DNA of 47,545 bases, from contig CAKRLV010000020.1 in NCBI GenBank assembly GCA_934359755.1, forward strand, positions 1-47,545, read 5' to 3'. How positions within the stretch are numbered: position 1 is the stretch's first letter; each line of letters opens with the position of its first letter. A model generated the notes under the pieces. That model had not been told where the DNA came from, searched no databases, and saw only the letters and a list, made by a program, of their open reading frames with translations. Of the stretch, positions 18,478-26,700 are shown in pieces. This DNA is from an uncultured Agathobacter sp. (GTDB lineage Bacteria > Bacillota > Clostridia > Lachnospirales > Lachnospiraceae). Both the position numbers and the translations under genes were made by a program.

Positions 18478-20487
18478 ATGCGCCGTGATGAAGGAAACAT
18501 ACAATATATGAGAGCAAAAGAAAAGAGACCGAATTCAGGACACTGGAAGATGATAAGTTTATATTTGAAAATATATGATGTATGTGTTGTAATATTTTCA
18601 TATTTTCTGGGATTACTGCTCAGATTTGATGGACATTTTAGTGAGATTCCAGATGAATATCTGCATATATTTAAGTGCACAATTCTAATATACGCAGTTA
18701 TTTGTGTTATAGTATTCAGACAGTTGCGCCTGTACAACAGCATATGGAGATTCGCAAGTTTTAATGAACTCAGCAGGGCAATAATTGCTTCTGCGATTAC
18801 ATGCAGCATACAGATAGTTCTTACGACAGTTACCTGTACATTAGATCCTACTGTTTCATTTAGGAGAATGCCGCTGTCGTATCTGATTTTTGGAGCAATG
18901 CTTCAATTTATACTGATTATAGGGCTTCGTTTTTCTTACAGATTTGTATTGCTTTTGAGAGATAACAAGAAGCGTCTTGAGGGAAATACGAGCAAAAGTA
19001 ATGTGATGCTGATAGGAGCTGGTTCAGCAGGACGAAGCATTCTTCGTGATCTGATGACTTCCAAAGAATGTGGAGATGTAATCAGATGTATCATAGATGA
19101 TAATCCTAACAAATGGACAAGATATATAGATGGAATCCAGGTAGTAGGCGGAAGGGATACAATCCTCCTTAATGTGGAAAAATACCACATTGACAAGATA
19201 TACCTTGCTATACCAAGTGCAGGCACAGAGCAGAGGCGGGATATATTAAGCATCTGTAAAGAGACTGGATGTGAACTAAAGAATCTTCCAAGCACATACC
19301 AGCTTACAAGCGGTGATGTGACGGTCAGCAATCTAAGACACGTCGCAATCGAAGATTTACTTGGAAGAGAGCCGATTACTGTCAATATGGATGAGATATA
19401 CAATTATATTCAGGGCAAGGTAATTCTTGTTACTGGTGGTGGTGGTTCAATTGGTTCGGAATTATGCCGTCAGGTGGCAAGTCACAATCCCAAGCAGCTT
19501 ATAATATTTGATGTATACGAGAATAATGCATATGAAATCCAGCAGGAACTGAAAAGAAAATTTCCAGATCTTAGTCTGGTCGTGCTTATTGGTTCTGTTA
19601 GGGATAGCAGAAGAATTAATTCAGTTTTTAAAAAATATAAGCCGAATATTGTATATCACGCAGCAGCTCATAAGCATGTTCCCCTCATGGAGGACAGTCC
19701 GAATGAGGCAATCAAGAACAATACCATAGGAACATACAAGACCGCATATGCAGCAGCAATGAATGATTGTGAGAAGTTCGTTCTTATAAGCACTGACAAG
19801 GCGGTCAATCCGACAAACATAATGGGTGCAAGTAAGAGAATGTGTGAGATGGTTATCCAGACATATGATAAGATGATAAAAGAGGACAGAATATCACAGA
19901 TGCCAAATATATTTGCACATGTTAAAGAAGAGAATCTTGATATGAGCATTCTTGCTGGCAAGAAAGTAAAAACGGAATTTGTTGCGGTAAGATTTGGAAA
20001 TGTACTTGGCAGCAATGGTTCGGTTATTCCGCTTTTTAAAAAGCAGATAGAAGATGGAGGACCTCTTACAGTAACGCATCCAGATATAATCAGATATTTC
20101 ATGACTATTCCAGAGGCTGTCAGCCTTGTTATGCAGGCAGGAACATATGCAAAGGGTGGAGAAATCTTTGTTCTGGATATGGGCGATCCAGTGAAGATTG
20201 ACGATCTTGCAAGAAATCTGATTAAATTGTCTGGAAAGAGACCTGATATAGATATTAAGATTAAGTACATTGGTTTAAGACCAGGTGAGAAGCTCTATGA
20301 AGAGAAGCTTATGGCAGAGGAGGGCGTTATGACAACTCCGAATAAGCTTATCCATATCGGACTTCCGATTGTTTTTGATACAGATGAATTCTTAAATAAT
20401 CTGATAGAACTTACGCGGGTGGTCAGCAATGATGAGGAAGATATCAGAGAATATGTCAGAAAAATAGTCACTACGTATAAAGGATAA
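18478..20487 (+). CDS. CapD/FlaA1-type membrane nucleotide-sugar 4,6-dehydratase
   Basis: Likely converts UDP-GlcNAc to a 4-keto-6-deoxy sugar, a precursor for the lipid-linked sugar. 669 residues: four N-terminal membrane helices (about 20-165), a first Rossmann-like domain (VMLIGAGSAGRS, about 177) and a second SDR domain with VTGGGGSIGSE (about 314) and STDKAVNPTNIMGASK. The active-site Tyr of ordinary SDRs is Met, as in WbpM/PglF-type enzymes. The start at 18478 has AGGTGG upstream; an ATG at 18508 is an alternative. The stop lies shortly before the transferase gene. Confidence 0.92.
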   Translation: MRRDEGNIQYMRAKEKRPNSGHWKMISLYLKIYDVCVVIFSYFLGLLLRFDGHFSEIPDEYLHIFKCTILIYAVICVIVFRQLRLYNSIWRFASFNELSRAIIASAITCSIQIVLTTVTCTLDPTVSFRRMPLSYLIFGAMLQFILIIGLRFSYRFVLLLRDNKKRLEGNTSKSNVMLIGAGSAGRSILRDLMTSKECGDVIRCIIDDNPNKWTRYIDGIQVVGGRDTILLNVEKYHIDKIYLAIPSAGTEQRRDILSICKETGCELKNLPSTYQLTSGDVTVSNLRHVAIEDLLGREPITVNMDEIYNYIQGKVILVTGGGGSIGSELCRQVASHNPKQLIIFDVYENNAYEIQQELKRKFPDLSLVVLIGSVRDSRRINSVFKKYKPNIVYHAAAHKHVPLMEDSPNEAIKNNTIGTYKTAYAAAMNDCEKFVLISTDKAVNPTNIMGASKRMCEMVIQTYDKMIKEDRISQMPNIFAHVKEENLDMSILAGKKVKTEFVAVRFGNVLGSNGSVIPLFKKQIEDGGPLTVTHPDIIRYFMTIPEAVSLVMQAGTYAKGGEIFVLDMGDPVKIDDLARNLIKLSGKRPDIDIKIKYIGLRPGEKLYEEKLMAEEGVMTTPNKLIHIGLPIVFDTDEFLNNLIELTRVVSNDEEDIREYVRKIVTTYKG

Positions 20488-20546
20488 TGATTAGTGTAGT
20501 GATTGCGGCTACGGATAACATTTTATTTAATATGAGGGGAACAGGT

Positions 20547-21923
20547 ATGACGGCGACAAAAGAAAAGAAGAATGTATATAAGAAATATGTCAGACGATTG
20601 TACACTATATCGAGTGTGATAATAGCATATATATCGGCTGTGACATTGTGGTACTACAATGTTGGTGTTCTTTGGAGCCCGGGATTTACAGGGCGAAGGA
20701 CGTTGTTCATCGTTGGAGTGCTATATTGTGCGGTGTATTGGTTTTTTGCAAAAATGTATAATGCGCATAAGATAGGACTGTACCGATTGGTGGAACTTAC
20801 ATTCTCACAGCTTCTGACATATGCGATTTCGGATATTTTTCTGTTTGGAGCCTCGTTTGTATGGTTTCATAACTTCAAGAGAATCCATGTATCATACTAT
20901 CTCATAGCATTTGTGGCACAGATGTTTGTTGTGGTTGTACTTATATTTATTTGCAACAGGCTTTTTGCAAAAGTAGATACACCTAGAAATGTAAGTATCA
21001 TATATGGCAATGATTCATACAAATTTCTCATAGAGAAGATGAAGGCGTATAAGTACAGATATAAGATTGTGAAATGTGTAAGTGAGGATGAGAACTGGAA
21101 GAGTATTTGCACAGCAATAGATAAATGCGAAGACGTATATCTGTATGAGATAAATTCCAAGCTTTCCAACAAAATCGTTATGTATTGCGACAAAATACAT
21201 CGTGAAGTTCATATGACACCAAGTATAGAGGACATAGTCACAAGAGGTTTTGACGTATCACATGCATTTGACACACCTTTTATTAAGAATAAAAAGTCGA
21301 CAGCAGCGTGGTATTATCCTGGAGTGAAGAGGATATTTGATGTGGTATGTTCGCTGATTTCGCTGGTTGTACTTTCACCGATTTTAATAATTACAGCACT
21401 TGCAATAAAGTTATACGATCATGGACCAGTTTTCTATAAGCAGGTGAGAATGACGAAAGGCGGCAATGAATTTAAGATATACAAATTCAGAAGTATGATT
21501 CCAGATGCAGAAAAAGGAACAGCCAGACTTGCTGCCGCAAATGATGACAGAATAACACCAGTTGGTAAGGTGATAAGGGCTACAAGAATTGACGAGCTTC
21601 CACAGTTTATTAATATTTTAAAAGGCGACATGTCGTTTGTCGGTCCAAGACCAGAGAGGCCGGAGATTGCAAGACAATATGAAGAGAAGATACCGGAGTT
21701 TTCGCTCAGGCTTGCGGTAAAAGCAGGACTTACAGGGTATGCACAGGTGTACGGTAAATACAATACCACACCACTTGATAAGTTGAAGCTTGATTTACTG
21801 TATATAACAAACCAGTCAATTACGCTTGATTTGAAGATTTTGTTTTATACAGTGAAGATAATATTTGTGCCAGAGAGCACAGAAGGGGTTGATGAAAATC
21901 AGGAGACTGCATATAAAGAATAG
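20547..21923 (+). CDS. Polyprenyl-phosphate phosphoglycosyl transferase (intact)
   Basis: Initiating transferase that places a sugar phosphate on undecaprenyl phosphate at the membrane. 458 residues from the ATG at 20547, which has GAGGGGA at 20534-20540. An in-frame ATG at 20487 overlapping the previous stop has no ribosome site. Four N-terminal helices and a linker lead to the PF02397 domain. All signature elements are present: KFRSM, the Asp349-Glu350 dyad in RIDELPQ, GPRPERPE and LTGYAQV. It probably uses the product of the upstream dehydratase. Compare the altered paralogue at 11631. Confidence 0.94.
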   Translation: MTATKEKKNVYKKYVRRLYTISSVIIAYISAVTLWYYNVGVLWSPGFTGRRTLFIVGVLYCAVYWFFAKMYNAHKIGLYRLVELTFSQLLTYAISDIFLFGASFVWFHNFKRIHVSYYLIAFVAQMFVVVVLIFICNRLFAKVDTPRNVSIIYGNDSYKFLIEKMKAYKYRYKIVKCVSEDENWKSICTAIDKCEDVYLYEINSKLSNKIVMYCDKIHREVHMTPSIEDIVTRGFDVSHAFDTPFIKNKKSTAAWYYPGVKRIFDVVCSLISLVVLSPILIITALAIKLYDHGPVFYKQVRMTKGGNEFKIYKFRSMIPDAEKGTARLAAANDDRITPVGKVIRATRIDELPQFINILKGDMSFVGPRPERPEIARQYEEKIPEFSLRLAVKAGLTGYAQVYGKYNTTPLDKLKLDLLYITNQSITLDLKILFYTVKIIFVPESTEGVDENQETAYKE

Positions 21924-22113
21924 GGAAACTATAAATATAAACTGACACCATAAGCTTAAATTGAAGTGAATCATAATAACATTTTAAGATATAAAATACA
22001 AAATTCAACTCAAAATGTCTTATGCGTTGACAAAAATATGCGATAATGATAGAATGTTCCAAAGAGTACATCGTCTTACAATAAAAAGATTAGTATTTGC
22101 AGAGGAGAATGAT

Positions 22114-23598
22114 ATGAAGAAGATTTCAGCTTCATTATTAGGAGAGAGAATCCGTAAATGTCGGAAAGACAAAGAACTGACATTGGAGAGACTTGCAGAG
22201 ATTACAGGAATACATCGCGTGATGATAAGCAGAATTGAGAAGCAGGAGTATATGCCCTCAATAGAGCAGCTTCAGAAGTTGGCAGAGGCATTGGAATTTG
22301 AAGTTGTCGATTTGTTTGTCGAAGAAGCAAAAGACAGCGAAATTTCATTGAGTAAAGATAAGTATAATATAGCTGTTGCGGGAACAGGATATGTGGGACT
22401 TTCTATCGCGACATTGCTTGCACAGCACAATCATGTGGTTGCGGTTGATATCATTCAGGAGAAGGTTGACCTGATAAATGAAAGAAAGTCACCCATCAAA
22501 GATGAATATATTGAGAAATATCTCGCAGAGAAAGAACTTGACCTGACAGCAACTATGGATGGAGAGGCTGCATACAGGGAGGCAGACTTTGTTATAATTG
22601 CGGCACCTACTAATTATGACAGCAGGAAGAATTATTTTGATACATCAGCAGTCGAGGCTGTTATAGAGCTTGTATTGTCAGTAAATCCAAATGCAATCAT
22701 GGTAATTAAATCGACGATTCCAGTTGGGTATACTAAGAATATAAGAGCTAAATACAATACATCCAATATTTTGTTCAGTCCTGAATTTCTCAGGGAATCA
22801 AAGGCATTGTATGACAATCTGTATCCATCAAGAATCATTGTAGGAACAGACAAATCGGATGAACGTTTGCTTGATGCAGCCAGAACTTTTGCAGGGTTAT
22901 TGCAGGAAGGCGCGATAAAGAACGATATAGATACTCTTTTTATGGGATTTACAGAGGCAGAGGCAGTTAAGCTTTTTGCCAATACATATTTAGCACTTCG
23001 TGTATCATATTTTAACGAGCTTGATACGTATGCTGAGAGTAAAGGTCTTGATACAAAGGATATTATAAGAGGTGTATGTCTGGACCCACGAATTGGAGAA
23101 CATTATAACAATCCATCATTTGGATATGGCGGATACTGCCTGCCGAAGGATACTAAACAGCTGCTTGCCAATTTCGAGGATGTTCCACAGAACATGATGT
23201 CTGCAATTGTTGAGTCGAACAGAACAAGGAAAGATTTTATAGCAGACAGAGTACTCGAGGTCGCAGGTGCATATTCATATGAGAATGGAGAATTTGATCC
23301 AGACCGTGAGAAGACGGTTGTTATAGGTGTATACAGACTTACAATGAAAAGCAATTCAGACAATTTCCGTCAGAGCAGTATACAGGGAATCATGAAGAGA
23401 ATCAAGGCGAAAGGCGCTACTGTTATCATATATGAGCCAACATTAGAAGATGGTTCTACATTCTTTGGTAGTAAGGTTGTAAACAGCCTTGCTAGATTTA
23501 AGAAAGCGAGTGATGCGATTATAGCCAATAGATATGACAAATGTCTCGATGATGTTAATGAGAAAGTTTATACAAGAGATATCTTTAGAAGAGATTAG
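22114..23598 (+). CDS. XRE helix-turn-helix domain fused to UDP-sugar 6-dehydrogenase
   Basis: 494 residues from the ATG at 22114 (AGAGGAGA upstream; an ATG at 22015 would add 33 atypical residues). Residues about 6-68 form a complete XRE/Cro-type HTH (LGERIRKCRKDKELTLERLAEITG, then SRIEKQEYMPSIEQLQKLAEAL). After a roughly 15-residue linker comes a full UDP-glucose/UDP-ManNAc dehydrogenase: NAD motif GTGYVGL at 90-96, KSTIPVGYT, SPEFLRES, and catalytic Cys342 in GYGGYCLPKDT. Its relative spacing matches free-standing enzymes. The frame is continuous. It would make UDP-glucuronate-type precursors and might also bind DNA. The terminator at 23619 ends the locus. Confidence 0.9.
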   Translation: MKKISASLLGERIRKCRKDKELTLERLAEITGIHRVMISRIEKQEYMPSIEQLQKLAEALEFEVVDLFVEEAKDSEISLSKDKYNIAVAGTGYVGLSIATLLAQHNHVVAVDIIQEKVDLINERKSPIKDEYIEKYLAEKELDLTATMDGEAAYREADFVIIAAPTNYDSRKNYFDTSAVEAVIELVLSVNPNAIMVIKSTIPVGYTKNIRAKYNTSNILFSPEFLRESKALYDNLYPSRIIVGTDKSDERLLDAARTFAGLLQEGAIKNDIDTLFMGFTEAEAVKLFANTYLALRVSYFNELDTYAESKGLDTKDIIRGVCLDPRIGEHYNNPSFGYGGYCLPKDTKQLLANFEDVPQNMMSAIVESNRTRKDFIADRVLEVAGAYSYENGEFDPDREKTVVIGVYRLTMKSNSDNFRQSSIQGIMKRIKAKGATVIIYEPTLEDGSTFFGSKVVNSLARFKKASDAIIANRYDKCLDDVNEKVYTRDIFRRD

Positions 23599-23618
23599 TA
23601 ATAATTCACAAAATTTTG

Positions 23619-23650
23619 AAGAAAGCCTGAAAATAGGCTTTCTTTTTTTA
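23619..23650 (+). terminator. Terminator of the exopolysaccharide locus
   Basis: GAAAGCCT (23621-23628) pairs with AGGCTTTC (23635-23642), extended by AA/TT, followed by a long T-run. Confidence 0.92.
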
Positions 23651-23679
23651 GTACTTAAGGTTTAAAAAAATAATATTTG

Positions 23680-23691
23680 CCAAAATTTTGG
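23680..23691. promoter_or_regulatory. Palindrome upstream of the amylase promoter
   Basis: CCAAAATTTTGG is a perfect 12-bp palindrome about 37 bases upstream of the candidate -35. It could be an operator. A direct repeat TTAACGAAAA lies at about 23748-23767, after the -10. No regulator can be assigned. Confidence 0.3.
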
Positions 23692-23716
23692 TTGATTTTT
23701 TTCTAATAATTACCAA

Positions 23717-23745
23717 TTTTAAGACTAGATTTTTTGTAATATAAT
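23717..23745 (+). promoter_or_regulatory. Candidate amylase promoter
   Basis: A perfect TATAAT at 23740-23745 with a weak TTTTAA at 23717-23722 (17-base spacer), about 40 bases before the start codon. Confidence 0.5.
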
Positions 23746-23785
23746 AATTAACGAAAATTAACGAAAAGTATTGGGAGGAAAAATG

Positions 23786-26700
23786 ATGAAGAAAAGTATT
23801 TTCAAAAGAGTACTATGCTTTATGCTGTCTCTTGTGATGGTGCTTACCATGTCTTCAATTCAGAATGTGGGACAGGTAATTGCTAAAGCGGATGAGGTAA
23901 CATATAAGCTGTACTTTCAATTGCCAGACGGAACAAAATGTACAGACTGGTGTGTGAATGCATGGACTAATGTCACTGTAACAGGAGATTCAGAAAATGC
24001 ATTTAGACCATCAACATGGGGAGAAGAAGGGGACAAATATCCAACATTAATTGCAGATGATAGGTTGAGTGGTTGGGGATATGTAGAGACGACGGGTACT
24101 ATTACAGGTCTTCAATTTGTTAAGACTGATGGAACTGAATATAATTGCTGGAATTCGGCAATTACTTCACAGGGGATTACAACTGCATATTTCAAACCAC
24201 AAAACAATGCCTGGTATTCTGATGTGGATGGAACCAATGAAATTAAATCACCAGAGCTAAGAGATCTCTTTTATGTAAAAGGAACAATTGAAGGACTTGA
24301 TTGGGAGCTAAATAGTAAGACTGGAGAAATGAAACAGGTTGACGATACAACAAAATATAGCATTACTTTTACGAACGTACAAAAAGGCAGCTATCAGTAT
24401 AAAATTCTTCAGGATCCTGAAAATTGGGGATGGAATAAGTATTTTGGAAGTGATGATAAAAATAGAATATTAAAAGTAAACAGAACTTCTGATATTACTC
24501 TTACAATTGACAAAGATGATTCTGAGAAGAATTGTAAAGTTACAATTGTTTCAGAACCAGCAAAAATGGAAATTAATGACAACGAGAATGGAACTACAAC
24601 ATTTATTGCAGCTGGTGAGGCAGGTGATAATGTAAGTCTGTTTTATGCAAATAGAACTGATATAGAAAATAATACAGGTGCGACATTCACAAAGGTTGAC
24701 TTAGGGACAATTGAGACTGATTCAATTTCATCAGATGATATATATTTTGGTGATGATGCATTAGATATTGTTTATTATTATGAAATTAATGGTGAAAAAA
24801 CTTTAGATACATCAAACAACACGGTAAAAATCAATGGAGTAGGTTATTCAAATTACAAGCGTGATAAATTTGAAGGCCGTAAGGTATATGTGCCTGGTTC
24901 ATTCCCGGGAAAGAGCTGGGATGCAGCTTCAAATCTTATGACATATAAGGGGAATGGTTTATATGCATATACATTCAAAGATGTAGCTCCACAGAATTAC
25001 CAGTATAAGATTGCAATTGGTGGTACATGGACTGAGAACTATGGTATAAGTGGTGCCGCAGATGGTTCTAACTACAGCGTGACAGTACCATCCCAGCAGG
25101 ATGTAACAGTATATTATCAGGATTTAACAACACATCTTTCGGTTACATCACTTAATTATAAGTTTGTGAAAGCAAAAATTAGTGGAACTGGCGTAGCTGA
25201 AACATCACTTAAAGATGATGGACTTACAGGAATCTATTCAGCGACTGTTCATATGACTGCCGGAACATACTCTGATGTGAAGCTTGCAATAGTGGAAGAT
25301 GGACAGACAAAAGAAGAGAAATTTGACAAATTTACAGTTGATGTAGATAAAGATGTAACATTCTATTACGCTCCGCAGTATGACATTTACTACAATAATG
25401 CTACTGAGTGGACAAGCGACGACACAAAGATTAAGTATGACACAAAGAATACAGCAAACAAAAGCGTGTATGGTGCTGTAGCGACTGGTGAAGATGTTAC
25501 ATTTACTGTTGACACAGATGAAAATGTAACAGCAGTTAAGCTTTTTGTAAAATTAAATGATACAAAAGAGTATAAACTGAATAAGGTTAACGGAGAGAAT
25601 AAATTCTCTGCAACAGTAAAGTTTGACGAAATCGGAGAATATGAGTATTTCTTCGTTATATATTCTGGTTCAGCTGTAAAAGTATACTGCGATGACAAGG
25701 CACAGGATTATGGAACAGGAGCACTTTCAGACCTGACAAACGTAATTCCTTATGATCTTGTAGTATACAAATCTGGATATAAGACTCCAGACTGGATGAA
25801 GAATGCTGTAATTTATCAGATTTTCCCAGACAGATTCAACAATGGAAGAGACAGCAATGATGATGCACAGACATCAGCAAGAGGAGAGTCTGACTATGAA
25901 TTAGTTGACTGGTCATACTATCCTGAGAATCCTGAACAGGAAGAACTTCTTACAGCAGAAGAATATGCAAAGGCAAATGGTTTCGAAGGAGACCGCGTAT
26001 GGAATAATGAAATCTATGGTGGAGATTTTAAGGGAATTGTGGATAGAATTGATTATCTTAAAGCACTTGGTGTAAATGTAATCTACTTAAATCCAGTATT
26101 TTCATCAATCTCAAGTCATAGATATGATGCAACAGATTATGGTGTTATGGATCCGATCCTCGGTGGAGATGGAGATTTCGAGGAACTTGTTCAGGTTGCA
26201 AAAGAAAATGGAATGAAGATAGTATTAGATGGTGTATTCAACCATGTATCTGACGATTCGATTTACTTTGACCGTTATTATAAGTTCCTTACAGCGGATG
26301 ATTTCAATGGCAAGATAGGCGCATATCCATACTGGGCATATGTATACGATTATATGTCAGAGAACAACGCATCTAAAGAGACAGCAGAGGATGCTGCAAG
26401 ACAGTACTTTACAAAGAATTACAATGTAACAGATTTCTCATACGCAACATGGTTTGACGTATACACAACAGCATTAAAGGATGACAATGACGACATAGTA
26501 AAAGACAATATTGGCCTTAGAAGTGGAAAGCCGGTGTATGGCTATGAAGGATGGTGGGGATATGACAATATGCCTGTTATCAAAGCAACAAATGGTTCAG
26601 AGTACCAGACAACAGACTGGGCTAAGGAAATAATCGGAAACAGCGAAAAGAACAACGGAAGTATCGCACAGTACTGGTTATCAAAGGGCTCAAACGGATG

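Noticed and set aside
19668..20270. 200-codon minus-strand frame
   Set aside because: Lies wholly within the dehydratase gene, whose motifs are unambiguous on the plus strand.
20487..20546. Earlier start (ATG overlapping the previous stop) for the intact priming transferase
   Set aside because: No ribosome site; the ATG at 20547 has GAGGGGA at the right distance and gives a normal N-terminus.
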